From: Oscillospiraceae bacterium
GTDB lineage: Bacteria; Bacillota_A; Clostridia; Oscillospirales; Oscillospiraceae
Reading direction: 5' to 3'
DNA: 13,583 bases
Assembly: GCA_021771675.1 (NCBI GenBank)
Contig: JAETOP010000102.1
Coordinates: forward strand, 1-13,583
In this document: one piece after another, positions 1-7,998 of the stretch
Layout: every line of letters begins with the position of its first letter
How positions within the stretch are numbered: the first letter of the stretch is position 1
The notes under the pieces: generated by a model
Databases searched by the model: none
What the model saw: only the letters and a program-made list of their open reading frames with translations
What the model was told of the DNA's origin: nothing
Made by a program: the position numbers and the translations under genes

Positions 1-3
1 GCA

Positions 4-2181
4 ATGGCTAACAACATCGTTTTGAAAACCTATCGCGGCGGCAGCGTGACCCCGCTGGACGATGCCATCATCCAGCAGACGGTCATCGGCACCAACGGCA
101 TCTTCAAGGGCTGCAACGTCAGCTACGCCAGAGGCAATGTCCTCCATGTGTCTCAAGGCTTCGGCATGATCAAGGGGCGGTTCTTCGAGGTGTACGACTG
201 CGAGGTGGGCGTCATCCTCAACAGCGGCTCCGGCACCCTCCAGGGACGACTCTACATCCACATGGACCTGTCCAACGCGGACGAGCCGATCCAGCTCCTG
301 ACGGAAACGGCCTCGGTGCTGACCGACCTCGCTGGGGACGAGGATGTGAATTACAACAACACCTCCTACGACCTGGAGCTGGCCACCTTCGGTGTGACCC
401 GGACGGGCATCACCGGCCTGGTGCCGACCTTCGAGAAGATCACCGGGGCCTCCGGCAGCGGTGGGGCCAGCACCCTCCAGCGGTCCACCGAATACTTCAA
501 GGGCGACTTCGTGACCTGCAAGACTGCCCCCGGCTGGGTGACGCTCTACTGCACCACGGCTGGTGTGACTGCCGCTGCGGAGCCGGTGGAGTATGCTGGC
601 ATCGCCGAGGTGGGCGACCGGGTGACGGACGGCACCTGTGTGTTCACCGCCCGCGATGTGGTGGGCGAGATCGATGTGCTGAAGGACCTGTTCACAGACA
701 CCGAGACCAGCATCGCCAATTTGGAGGATGGGGTGCAGGAACTTCGGGAGGAAATCATTAAGCAGGCGGAGAGCCAGACCGTTCCTGTCGGCACCATCCA
801 ATTCATGCCCAGCGCCAACGCCGGGGCGGATTGGCTCAAGTGTGATGGCAGTTTTGTCAACGAGGCCGACTACCCGGAACTGGTGCAGGCCCTCGGAAAG
901 CTGATGCCCAGCGGTGACAAATTCACTTTGCTTTCCAGCGGCGAAATCCCTTCGCAGATCAGCAATGGTGCGGTCTATAACGGCAGGCTGTGGGTGTATT
1001 CCTTTTCCGCTCGAAAACTGTATGGAATCGACCTCGAAGGAAACGGGCCAATCAAGGCCATTCCTGTGACCAGCACCAGCACCTACTTTGCGGACTTCAT
1101 CGCACCAAGCCCCGCAAAACCTATCGTCCTCTCCATTGTGCCGCATCACTCCGGCAATACGGCGAAGCTGTTTCTGTCGCAGTTCCTGGCCAGTGGTGGG
1201 ACAAGCACGATGACGGCGGAATATTACTGGACCAGCTATTTTTTGGTGTTCAGCGCAGAGTTTTCTGGAGAGGAGGATACCCTTGAGGTCGAACAGCCTT
1301 TTTCTACCATAAAGAAGGAAACAGGACTGAACACCTATTACTACTATCCCATTTTCGATCCGTCTTTCTATGTTCCCTATGTTGTTTCAAAAATGGTGGC
1401 CGGTGTGGAAACCTACTACTGCGCCATTGGAACCAGGGGGTACACATACGGCGGCAGCTCAGCGCAGGGCGCGCTTTCTTGGAGCGAGGACAGCAAAGTG
1501 GCGTCTTTGATTCCAATCACCATTTATACCGACACAAGCGTGTTCAAGAACCAGCGCACCGCTTACAGTGAGCGGAGCAATGGTGAAATTGTTTCTGTGA
1601 CCGCCACACTGAGCAGCAGCAGAACCTATTCGATTTATTCATTCCCCGCTGGCCTGTTTGAAGTCAACAGTAAATCTTACAGCGGAACCATCACCGCCAG
1701 AGGATCGGTGTGTCCCCTCAACGTGGCGGGAGAGTCAAAGGTGCTTGTTACATTCGATGTAGACTCCTTCCCCTGGGCCTCTGTCACGGAAAATAAGGTG
1801 GGGAGTATCAGCCCTGGCCTTCCCACACCGAGCAGCGCAAAGGTGTTTGTGGACGCCGCCGCTTACCTTTGGGGCAAAGGTATTTTCCTCGTTTTTGTTG
1901 GCACTGGCATCATCTTTTCCCGCACTCTGGAGACCGGGTCTTTCGGCTATCTCGACACGACCTCGGTGCTGGGGACGATCACCCAATTCGGCTGGCTGGG
2001 CTATTCCCAGGATGAACAGTCCCTTTACATTATGGGACAGGACACCAGCAACCGGGTCAAGCTGGCGAAAATTACACTGAACACCAACTTCGACTATGCC
2101 ACCGATGGCGCATGGCTCCCCATGATTGTCGGCGATGGCCTCCCTGCCTATATCAAGGCCAAGGAAACAGAAACCATATAA
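4..2181 (+). CDS. Phage tail fibre / receptor-binding protein with tail-collar motif
   Basis: Probably the distal tail or baseplate protein that contacts the host surface. Residues 1-150 are a beta-rich, Gly/Asn-rich segment of the kind that anchors Firmicutes phage fibres to the baseplate. Residues about 161-215 resemble a small carbohydrate-binding module (YFKGDFV, LYCTTAG, VTDGT). Residues about 222-256 form a short coiled coil, suiting a trimeric fibre. Residues 260-300 match the phage tail-collar family (PVGTIQF, WLKCDGSF, YPELVQALG). The protein ends with LPAYIKAK, the usual C-terminal signature of collar-type fibres. Between them, about residues 305-700 are beta-rich and unrecognised; WVYSF, YLWGKGIFLVF and SLYIMGQD suggest a propeller-like fold. 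DNA coding for that middle looks less GC-rich than the ends. The start lies 3 bases into the window, so its ribosome binding site is not visible. Position before holin and endolysin fits the phage late operon. The collar call is firm; the propeller is inference. Confidence 0.8.
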   Translation: MANNIVLKTYRGGSVTPLDDAIIQQTVIGTNGIFKGCNVSYARGNVLHVSQGFGMIKGRFFEVYDCEVGVILNSGSGTLQGRLYIHMDLSNADEPIQLLTETASVLTDLAGDEDVNYNNTSYDLELATFGVTRTGITGLVPTFEKITGASGSGGASTLQRSTEYFKGDFVTCKTAPGWVTLYCTTAGVTAAAEPVEYAGIAEVGDRVTDGTCVFTARDVVGEIDVLKDLFTDTETSIANLEDGVQELREEIIKQAESQTVPVGTIQFMPSANAGADWLKCDGSFVNEADYPELVQALGKLMPSGDKFTLLSSGEIPSQISNGAVYNGRLWVYSFSARKLYGIDLEGNGPIKAIPVTSTSTYFADFIAPSPAKPIVLSIVPHHSGNTAKLFLSQFLASGGTSTMTAEYYWTSYFLVFSAEFSGEEDTLEVEQPFSTIKKETGLNTYYYYPIFDPSFYVPYVVSKMVAGVETYYCAIGTRGYTYGGSSAQGALSWSEDSKVASLIPITIYTDTSVFKNQRTAYSERSNGEIVSVTATLSSSRTYSIYSFPAGLFEVNSKSYSGTITARGSVCPLNVAGESKVLVTFDVDSFPWASVTENKVGSISPGLPTPSSAKVFVDAAAYLWGKGIFLVFVGTGIIFSRTLETGSFGYLDTTSVLGTITQFGWLGYSQDEQSLYIMGQDTSNRVKLAKITLNTNFDYATDGAWLPMIVGDGLPAYIKAKETETI

Positions 2182-2187
2182 CGGATG

Positions 2188-2224
2188 AAAGGCTGTCCGC
2201 CGATTGGCGGATGGCCTTTTATTA
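2188..2224 (+). terminator. Intrinsic terminator after the tail fibre gene
   Basis: A 14-base stem (2188-2201 with 2206-2219, two G-U pairs) closes on a GATT loop and runs into TTTTATTA. It starts 7 bases after the fibre stop codon and lies before the holin ribosome binding site, so it may reduce read-through into the lysis genes. Confidence 0.75.
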
Positions 2225-2254
2225 TACCTATTTTCAGAAATGGAGGGAATCTCA

Positions 2255-2674
2255 ATGAAGGAATTCTGGAACACGATGCAGATGGTGTTCGCCGCTGTGG
2301 GCGGTTGGCTGGGCTACTTCCTGGGCGGCTGTGACGGCCTGCTCATCGCCCTGGTGGTGTTTGCCGTGGCGGACTACATCACCGGGGTCATGTGCGCCAT
2401 CAGCGACAAGAAGCTGTCCAGCGAGGTGGGCTTTCGCGGTATCTGCCGGAAGGTGCTGATCTTCTTCCTGGTGGGGGTGGCGAACATCCTCGATGTGCAG
2501 GTCATCGGCACCGGGTCGGTGCTGCGGACGGCCATCATCTTCTTCTACCTGTCCAACGAGGGCGTGTCTCTGGTGGAGAACGCCGCCCACCTGGGCCTGC
2601 CTGTGCCGGAGAAGCTGAAGGCTGTGCTGGAGCAGCTCCACGACCGGGCGGAGAAGGGTGGTGACGGGGAATGA
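2255..2674 (+). CDS. Phage holin (phage_holin_4 / Bhl-TcdE-like family)
   Basis: A 139-residue inner-membrane protein expected to oligomerise and permeabilise the membrane so that the endolysin reaches the cell wall. Hydrophobic segments lie at about residues 8-24, 27-48, 66-83 and 88-104. The family pattern is visible: VADYITGV in the second segment, SSEVGFRGICRK before the third, then FYLSNEGVSLVENA and GLPVPEKL near the C-terminus, with a charged tail. I chose the ATG at 2255 because GGAGGG lies just upstream at 2242-2247. An in-frame ATG at 2204 sits inside the terminator hairpin and would add a non-family leader. The last 4 bases overlap the endolysin start (ATGA), implying coupled translation. 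Confidence 0.9.
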   Translation: MKEFWNTMQMVFAAVGGWLGYFLGGCDGLLIALVVFAVADYITGVMCAISDKKLSSEVGFRGICRKVLIFFLVGVANILDVQVIGTGSVLRTAIIFFYLSNEGVSLVENAAHLGLPVPEKLKAVLEQLHDRAEKGGDGE

Positions 2675-3999
2675 AACTGGTGGAGTCCATCCTCACCCAA
2701 AACCCCTGCTACACCGCTGGCCGGAAGATCATGGTCAAGGGCCTCATGCTCCACTCTGTGGGCTGTCCCCAGCCCAGCGCACTGGTGTTCGTCCGCAACT
2801 GGAACAAGGCCAGCTATGACCGGGCCTGCGTCCACGGTTTCATTGATGGCAACGATGGCACCGTCTACCAGACGCTTCCTTGGAACCACCGGGGCTGGCA
2901 CTGCGGAGCCAGCGGCAACAATACCCACATCGGTGTGGAGATGTGCGAACCTGGCTGTATCAGGTACACAGGCGGGGCCACCTTCACCTGTTCCGACATC
3001 GCCACCGCCCGCGCTGTCGCCCAGCGCACCTACCAAGCGGCGGTGGAGCTGTTCGCCATGCTCTGCCGGAAGTTCTCCCTCGACCCGCTGGGGGATGGGG
3101 TGATCGTCAGCCACAAGGAGGGCTGCAAACGGGGCATCGCCTCCAACCACGGCGACCCGGAGCATCTCTGGACGCAGCTCGGCCTGCCTTACACGATGGA
3201 CACCTTCCGCAAGGCAGTCAAGGCCGCGATGGGAGGCGGGGCCGCTGCTCCAAGCGGTGTGTCCGGCACGAAGATCATGGGAGCGGCGGTGGCAACTGCG
3301 GAGCAGATGCGCGCTTATCTCAAAACCAAAAATCCGAATGTGGCCCAGAGCGTCCTGGACATGGTGCCGCTTTATCTGTCCGAGGGCGCGGCGGAGGGTG
3401 TGCGGGGCGACATCGCCTTTGCGCAGTCCTGTCTGGAGACCGGGAACTTCACATTCTCCGGCTCCGCCGTCACGCTGGAGCAGAACAACTTCTGCGGCAT
3501 GGGCGTCACCGCCAATGGGCTGAAGGGTAATTCCTTCTCCACGCCCCAGCTCGGCATCCGGGCGCAGGTGCAGCACCTCAAAGCCTACGCCTCCACCGAG
3601 CCGCTGAAGGGGGCGTGCATCGACCCCCGGTTCAAGTATGTGGCGCGGGGCTGCGCCGAGGTGGTGGAGTGGCTGGGCCAGAAGGAGAATCCCCAGGGCA
3701 AGGGCTGGGCCACCGGCGCGGGCTACGGGGAGAAGATCATCGCCATCCTCAAGGCCATCCTCGCCACCGCTGGCGGGGCGGCTCCGGCTCCCGCCTTTCC
3801 ATTTAAAGTGAAGGTGTCCATCTCCGACCTGCGAATCCGCAGCGGCCCCGGTACGGATACCGCCGCCACCGGGAAGTTCACCGGGGCCGGGGTGTTTACC
3901 ATCACCGAGGTCAAGGACGGCCCTGGCTCCACCAAGGGCTGGGGCCGGCTGAAATCCGGCGCGGGGTGGATCGCTTTGGACTTCGCACAGAAAATCTGA
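2671..3999 (+). CDS. Endolysin: N-acetylmuramoyl-L-alanine amidase + glucosaminidase + SH3
   Basis: A 442-residue cell-wall hydrolase for host lysis. Residues about 20-175 form an Amidase_2 (PGRP/T7-lysozyme-like) domain that cuts the MurNAc-L-Ala bond. Likely zinc ligands are His28 (MLHSVG), His148 (VSHKEG) and Asp162 (NHGDPEHLW), with GWHCG at 75-79 and IGVE at 87-90. Residues about 205-365 form a glucosaminidase (GH73-like) domain with AQSCLETGNF, whose Glu256 is the expected catalytic acid, followed by NNFCGMG. Residues about 377-440 are a bacterial SH3 wall-binding domain (LRIRSGPG, GWGRLKSGAGWI). Two catalytic domains plus SH3 is a common Clostridia phage layout. No signal peptide is visible, consistent with holin-dependent export. 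The start overlaps the holin stop by 4 bases. Family assignment is confident; exact zinc ligands are inferred from motif position. Confidence 0.93.
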   Translation: MKLVESILTQNPCYTAGRKIMVKGLMLHSVGCPQPSALVFVRNWNKASYDRACVHGFIDGNDGTVYQTLPWNHRGWHCGASGNNTHIGVEMCEPGCIRYTGGATFTCSDIATARAVAQRTYQAAVELFAMLCRKFSLDPLGDGVIVSHKEGCKRGIASNHGDPEHLWTQLGLPYTMDTFRKAVKAAMGGGAAAPSGVSGTKIMGAAVATAEQMRAYLKTKNPNVAQSVLDMVPLYLSEGAAEGVRGDIAFAQSCLETGNFTFSGSAVTLEQNNFCGMGVTANGLKGNSFSTPQLGIRAQVQHLKAYASTEPLKGACIDPRFKYVARGCAEVVEWLGQKENPQGKGWATGAGYGEKIIAILKAILATAGGAAPAPAFPFKVKVSISDLRIRSGPGTDTAATGKFTGAGVFTITEVKDGPGSTKGWGRLKSGAGWIALDFAQKI

Positions 4000-4012
4000 T
4001 ATACACCGCATA

Positions 4013-4053
4013 GGCCCGCTGGGGAGTTTTCTCCCTGGCGGGCTTTTTGTTTT
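4013..4053 (+). terminator. Intrinsic terminator closing the phage lysis operon
   Basis: A 12-base stem (4014-4025 with 4032-4043, two G-U pairs) ends in TTTTTGTTTT. It lies 14 bases after the endolysin stop codon and separates the lysis genes from the recombination operon. Confidence 0.85.
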
Positions 4054-4104
4054 CATGCTTATACTTTTCCGTTTCTGTGGCCTACCTGTGAGGAGGTCAT
4101 GTTT

Positions 4105-4485
4105 ATGGCAACGGAAATATCACAAGAGATTTTGAAATATCGGGGCCAAGGGCTTGGCTATAAACGGATTGCCGCCCTCACCGGCTATTCCATCAATACG
4201 GTCAAATCAGTATGCCGGAGAAACCCGGACGGCGAGGAAAAGCTATGTCCTCAGTGCGGGGCCAAGCTGACACCCACACTGCATCACCGGGAAAAGAAAT
4301 TCTGTTCGGATGCCTGCCGTATGTCCTGGTGGAACAGCCACCCGGAGGCCGTCAACCGCAAGGCCGTCTACCACTTCACCTGCGCCCAATGTGGCCAGCC
4401 CTTCGACAGCTATGGCAACGACCACCGAAAATACTGCTCCCGCGCCTGTTATGCCCAGGCCCGGAGAAAGGGGGTTAGACCATGA
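4105..4485 (+). CDS. Helix-turn-helix protein with two zinc ribbons
   Basis: A 126-residue probable DNA-binding protein. Residues about 10-38 form a resolvase-style helix-turn-helix (LGYKRIAALTGYSINTVKSV). Two four-Cys zinc ribbons follow: Cys48, Cys51, Cys67, Cys71 and Cys93, Cys96, Cys111, Cys115, with the second of each pair in a matching FCSDACR / YCSRACY context. I chose the ATG at 4105 over an in-frame ATG at 4099 because AGGAGG at 4091-4096 is 8 bases from the former but only 2 from the latter. A TATACT at 4060-4065 could be a -10 element, although no good -35 is present. The stop overlaps the next start (ATGA). As first gene of a recombinase operon it may regulate that operon or help define recombination sites; this is inference from position. 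Confidence 0.75.
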   Translation: MATEISQEILKYRGQGLGYKRIAALTGYSINTVKSVCRRNPDGEEKLCPQCGAKLTPTLHHREKKFCSDACRMSWWNSHPEAVNRKAVYHFTCAQCGQPFDSYGNDHRKYCSRACYAQARRKGVRP

Positions 4486-4652
4486 CGGACGAGTATTTCC
4501 GTAGGCTGGCGGCGTACAAAGCAGCGATGAGTCTTGCCAGGGGTATGCTCCACCAGGGCATCATTTCCGAGAACGAGTACGCTGAAATCGATACAATTAT
4601 GGCCAAAAAGTACGGCCTGTCTTTGGATAGCATTTTCCGCTCTATTGCTTGA
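4482..4652 (+). CDS. Small SHOCT-like protein
   Basis: A 56-residue protein beginning MTDEYFRRLAAYKAAMSLA and ending DSIFRSIA. The segment GMLHQGIISENEYAEID followed by MAKKYG resembles the SHOCT (short C-terminal) motif, in which a Leu or Met-rich helix precedes G-I-I-S/T-E-x-E-Y. Its ATG overlaps the stop codon of the HTH/zinc-ribbon gene, which argues that this short frame is really translated. The TTG start of the first large recombinase follows 48 bases later. SHOCT motifs are usually oligomerisation or adaptor elements, and free-standing copies are often found next to Clostridia recombinase genes. No direct function can be read from the sequence. Confidence 0.7.
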   Translation: MTDEYFRRLAAYKAAMSLARGMLHQGIISENEYAEIDTIMAKKYGLSLDSIFRSIA

Positions 4653-4686
4653 TAAATCTGCGGTTTAGAGCGAATATGTGACCACC

Positions 4687-4704
4687 AAGGAGGTGATTTT
4701 TTGG
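4687..4704 (+). promoter_or_regulatory. Strong Shine-Dalgarno deciding a TTG start
   Basis: AAGGAGGTGA at 4687-4696 is complementary to the anti-Shine-Dalgarno end of 16S rRNA along its length. GGAGG lies 7 bases before TTG at 4701. No in-frame ATG lies near it, so the first large recombinase very probably starts with TTG. Confidence 0.8.
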
Positions 4705-6005
4705 AACGCATTATTCAGAAAATGGGGCTAAAAGTCCCGGCCCAGCCCAAGGCAACACGGGTCGCGGCCTATGCCAGAGTGTCCTCCGGCAAGGACGCCA
4801 TGCTCCACTCCCTGTCGGCCCAGGTCAGCTACTACAGCAACCTCATTCAGAACCACCCCGGCTGGCTCTACTGCGGGGTGTACGCTGACGAGGCGCTGAC
4901 CGGCACGAAAGAGAACCGGGAGAACTTCCAGCGGCTGCTGGCCGAGTGCCGCGCCGGGAACATCGACCTCATCATCACCAAGTCGATCTCCCGCTTTGCC
5001 CGGAACACCGTGGTGCTGCTGGAAACGGTGCGGCAGCTAAAGACCCTGGGCGTGGACGTGTACTTCGAGGAGCAGAACATCCACTCCATGAGTGCGGATG
5101 GCGAGTTGATGCTCACCATTCTGGCATCCTATGCCCAGGAGGAGAGCCTTTCCGCCAGCGAGAACCAGAAGTGGCGCATCAAGAAAAACTTTGAGGACGG
5201 CAAGCCCTGGTCGGGGCAGATTCTGGGCTATCGGTACGAAAACGGCGTCTACATCGTCAAGCCAGACGAGGCCGAGGTCGTGCGGGGCATTTTCGCCGAC
5301 TACCTTTCCGGCATGGGCATCGAGGCCATCATGAAAAAGCTGAATGCCCAAGGCAAGCTCTCCCGCAACGGCCATGCCTGGTGCCGCTCCAGTGTTCGGA
5401 AGGTGCTGGGGAACTACTCTTACACCGGCAATCTGCTCCTCCAGACCACATTCCGGGAGAATCACATCACCAAAAAGACGCTCCCCAACCGGGGTGAGCT
5501 GCCGATGTACCATGCGGAGAACACCCACGAGGCCATCGTCAGCATAGAGGATTATCAAGCGGTGCAGGCGGAGATGGCCCGCCGCTCCGCCAAGCACAAC
5601 AAGACCAAGCGCGGCCCCGCCAAGTACCCATTCACTTCGATGATTGTCTGCGGCACCTGCGGCAAGGGATACCGGCGAAAAGTGACCCGCACCGGCCCGG
5701 TGTGGATTTGCAGCACCTTCAACATCTACGGCAAAAACGCCTGCCCCTCCAAGCAGGTACCTGAACGGACGCTTGAAAAGACGGCGGCAGAGGTGCTGGG
5801 GATGGTTGAATTTAACGCAGATGCCCTCCACGATAAAATAACGGCTATCCGGGTCGAGAGGAACAACACTCTGGTATTTCTGTTCAAGGACGGCACTCAA
5901 ACCGTTAAACGGTGGACAGACCGTTCCAGGGCAGAAAGTTGGACCCCGGAGATGCGGGCCGCAGCCAGAGAATACGCTTTGAAGGGATGGGAAGAACGCA
6001 GATGA
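4701..6005 (+). CDS. Large serine recombinase (first of three)
   Basis: A 434-residue site-specific recombinase acting through a 5'-phosphoserine DNA intermediate. Residues about 20-155 are the resolvase catalytic domain: YARVSSG gives catalytic Ser28, and SISRFARNT gives Arg98 and Arg101. LTILASYAQEES marks the start of the long helix typical of the family. Residues about 165-300 match the Recombinase domain (LGYRYENGVYIV, VVRGIFADYLSGMGIEAI, VRKVLGNYSYTGN). A zinc beta-ribbon follows with Cys317, Cys320, Cys337 and Cys348. The C-terminal 80 residues (LVFLFKDGTQTVKRW) form a short beta-hairpin ending, and the long coiled coil seen in the third recombinase is absent. Translation starts at TTG. 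The last codons overlap the next gene by ATGA, indicating coupled translation. Likely to integrate and excise the element; which of the three does what is unknown. Confidence 0.92.
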   Translation: MERIIQKMGLKVPAQPKATRVAAYARVSSGKDAMLHSLSAQVSYYSNLIQNHPGWLYCGVYADEALTGTKENRENFQRLLAECRAGNIDLIITKSISRFARNTVVLLETVRQLKTLGVDVYFEEQNIHSMSADGELMLTILASYAQEESLSASENQKWRIKKNFEDGKPWSGQILGYRYENGVYIVKPDEAEVVRGIFADYLSGMGIEAIMKKLNAQGKLSRNGHAWCRSSVRKVLGNYSYTGNLLLQTTFRENHITKKTLPNRGELPMYHAENTHEAIVSIEDYQAVQAEMARRSAKHNKTKRGPAKYPFTSMIVCGTCGKGYRRKVTRTGPVWICSTFNIYGKNACPSKQVPERTLEKTAAEVLGMVEFNADALHDKITAIRVERNNTLVFLFKDGTQTVKRWTDRSRAESWTPEMRAAAREYALKGWEERR

Positions 6006-6358
6006 ATGGACAGATACGAGTGGCGATGTACTGCCGGGTGGCACAGGCAGACCAGCTTGCCGAGAATGTGCAGATTGAACGGTTGAGGGAATATGCCGCT
6101 GAAAGAGGTATGAGTATCGCCGGAGTGTATTGTGACAGGGTTCCGGCTGACCAGCCCCGCCCTGGTCTCCAGCAGATGATTCAGGATGTCGCCGCAGGCC
6201 AAGCGGACATGATCCTCGCGCTGACACCCAGCCGTCTGGCCCGGAGGGTAGAGCAGGTTTTCGAGATTGCCCAGCGACTGAACGAGGCCGGAGCGGCAAT
6301 CAAATTTGCAGACGGCTCCGAGCAGATGCTGGAGCTGCCGGGAAAGGTTTGGAGGTGA
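6002..6358 (+). CDS. Resolvase-domain-only protein lacking the catalytic serine
   Basis: A 118-residue protein resembling only the N-terminal serine-recombinase fold. MYCRVAQ at residues 9-15 aligns with the YARVSS motif of its neighbours, so Ala14 occupies the catalytic Ser position. The fold features RPGLQQMI (53-60), TPSRLARR (75-82; Arg78 and Arg81 match conserved active-site arginines) and the following helix are retained. The Recombinase domain, zinc ribbon and C-terminal DNA-binding parts are absent. It starts at ATG 6002, overlapping the previous stop codon (ATGA). An upstream in-frame ATG at 5912 is less likely because it would overlap the neighbour by about 90 bases. Its stop TGA lies within the Shine-Dalgarno of the third recombinase. 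An intact frame and tight coupling at both ends argue against a simple pseudogene. It may be a structural or regulatory partner in recombination synapses; this is inference. Confidence 0.8.
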   Translation: MNGQIRVAMYCRVAQADQLAENVQIERLREYAAERGMSIAGVYCDRVPADQPRPGLQQMIQDVAAGQADMILALTPSRLARRVEQVFEIAQRLNEAGAAIKFADGSEQMLELPGKVWR

Positions 6359-6362
6359 GGTC

Positions 6363-7946
6363 ATGCCAGCAGCAAGAGCAGTAACGGTCATTCCGCCGAC
6401 CATCAACCTCCACACCCACGCCCCGGCGGTGGCAGCGCAGAAGCGTAGGGTGGCGGGGTACGCCCGCGTCTCCACCGACAGTGATGAGCAGTTCACCAGC
6501 TATGAGGCGCAAATCGACTACTACACCCGGTACATCCAGAGCAACCAGGAGTGGGAATTTGTGTCGGTCTATACGGACGAGGGTATTTCCGGCACGAATA
6601 CAAAGCACCGGGTCGGTTTCAACCAGATGATTGCCGATGCCCTCGCCGGGAAAATTGACCTCATCGTGACCAAGTCGGTAAGCCGCTTTGCCCGGAACAC
6701 GGTGGACAGCCTGACCACCATCCGCAAGCTGAAGGAGCATGGCGTGGAGGTCTACTTTGAAAAAGAGAATATCTGGACCTTCGACAGCAAGGGCGAGCTG
6801 CTCATCACCATCATGTCCTCGCTGGCCCAGGAGGAGAGTCGATCCCTTTCGGAGAACATCACCTGGGGCCAGCGCAAGCGGTTCTCAGACGGCAAAGTCA
6901 GCCTCCCCTACAAACAGTTCCTCGGCTACCGAAAGGGGCCGGACGGATTCCCGGAGATCGTGGAGGACGAGGCAAAAATCGTCCGCCGCATCTACGCCCT
7001 GTTCATGGAGGGCAAGACCAGCTACGCCATTGCCAAGGCCCTCACTGCTGACGGTATCCCCACTCCATCTGGCAAAAAGAAGTGGGGAGCCAGCGTGATC
7101 GAGAGCATCCTCACAAATGAAAAATACAAGGGGGCGGCGCTCCTTCAAAAATGCTATACGGTTGATTTCCTCAGTAAAAAGCGAAAGGTCAACGAGGGCG
7201 AAGTTCAGCAGTATTGGATTGAGCGGAGCCACCAGCCCATCATCCAGCCCCACGAGTTCGATGTGGTGCAGGCCGAGTTCGCTCGGCGCAAAGGTATGGG
7301 CCTCCACTACAGCGGCGGCGGGGTGTTCGCCTCCCGTCTGGTCTGCGGCGACTGCGGCGGCTACTACGGCCCCAAGGTCTGGCACTCCAACAGCAAGTAC
7401 CGCCGCGTGGTCTGGCAGTGCAACGGGAAGTTCAGAAATGAGGAGAAGTGCAGCACTCCGCATCTGATGGAGGAGGACATCAAGGCTCGGTTCCTGGCAG
7501 CGTTCAATCAACTGTTAGAGGGCAAGGATGTTCTGCTGGAGGATTGCCGCATCATGCAGGACCACCTCACCAACTGCTCCGCCATTGACGCAGAACTGGA
7601 CGAGCTGCTCCGGGAGATTGCGGTGGTGACGGAACTGACCCAGCGGTGCATCCAGGAGAATGCCCGCAGCGCCCAGAGCCAAGAGGAATATGCCGAACGC
7701 TACAATGGCTATGTTGCGAGGTATGAAAAGGCCAAGGCCAGAGTGGATGCCCTCCAGGAGCAGAAGAAACAGCGGCAGGCTGAGGCTGACCTCATCGGCG
7801 GATTCATGTTCGCCCTGCATGAGCGGGAGGCGGGTATTACGGAGTTCGACAACTCCACATGGCTGGCGGTGGTGCAGAAGGCCACGGCATACCACGATAG
7901 GCGGCTGGTATTCACTTTCCAGAATGGGATGGAGATTGAGGGATAA
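6363..7946 (+). CDS. Large serine recombinase (third of three)
   Basis: A 527-residue serine recombinase. The catalytic domain spans about residues 28-165, with GYARVST giving Ser37 and SVSRFARNT giving Arg108 and Arg111. The Recombinase domain spans about 180-310 (FLGYRKGPDGFPEIV, VRRIYALFMEGKTSYAIA, LTNEKYKGAALLQ). A zinc ribbon follows with Cys328, Cys331, Cys353 and Cys363. Residues about 405-477 form a long charged coiled coil, the element that controls integration versus excision in large serine integrases. The tail RRLVFTFQNGMEIEG ends in a beta-strand pair. I chose ATG 6363 because GGAGGTGAGG at 6351-6360 precedes it; an in-frame ATG at 6306 lies inside the upstream gene. With its coiled coil, this is the best candidate for the directional integrase of the set. 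Confidence 0.93.
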   Translation: MPAARAVTVIPPTINLHTHAPAVAAQKRRVAGYARVSTDSDEQFTSYEAQIDYYTRYIQSNQEWEFVSVYTDEGISGTNTKHRVGFNQMIADALAGKIDLIVTKSVSRFARNTVDSLTTIRKLKEHGVEVYFEKENIWTFDSKGELLITIMSSLAQEESRSLSENITWGQRKRFSDGKVSLPYKQFLGYRKGPDGFPEIVEDEAKIVRRIYALFMEGKTSYAIAKALTADGIPTPSGKKKWGASVIESILTNEKYKGAALLQKCYTVDFLSKKRKVNEGEVQQYWIERSHQPIIQPHEFDVVQAEFARRKGMGLHYSGGGVFASRLVCGDCGGYYGPKVWHSNSKYRRVVWQCNGKFRNEEKCSTPHLMEEDIKARFLAAFNQLLEGKDVLLEDCRIMQDHLTNCSAIDAELDELLREIAVVTELTQRCIQENARSAQSQEEYAERYNGYVARYEKAKARVDALQEQKKQRQAEADLIGGFMFALHEREAGITEFDNSTWLAVVQKATAYHDRRLVFTFQNGMEIEG

Positions 7947-7966
7947 CTGAATACGGAAACACACGG

Positions 7967-7995
7967 CCCGCCGGTTCTTTGAACTGGCGGGTTTT
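7967..7995 (+). terminator. Intrinsic terminator after the recombinase operon
   Basis: An 11-base stem (7967-7977 with 7981-7991, one G-U pair) is followed by TTTT. It lies 20 bases after the stop codon of the third recombinase and separates that operon from the cargo genes. Confidence 0.8.
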
Positions 7996-7998
7996 GCC

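Noticed and set aside
2204..2254. Upstream ATG extensions for the holin, and likewise at 5912, 6306, 8090 and 4099
   Set aside because: These earlier starts lack properly placed ribosome binding sites, or lie inside a terminator or the preceding gene, and add leaders unlike the families concerned.
2545..4056. Long open frame on the - strand opposite the endolysin
   Set aside because: It lies wholly over a gene with three recognisable domains, and its product is low-complexity (Gly/Ala/Arg/His rich), as expected from a shadow of GC-rich coding DNA.
5037..6299. Long open frame on the - strand opposite the first recombinase
   Set aside because: It is antisense to a clear serine recombinase, has no recognisable motif, and no ribosome binding site supports it.
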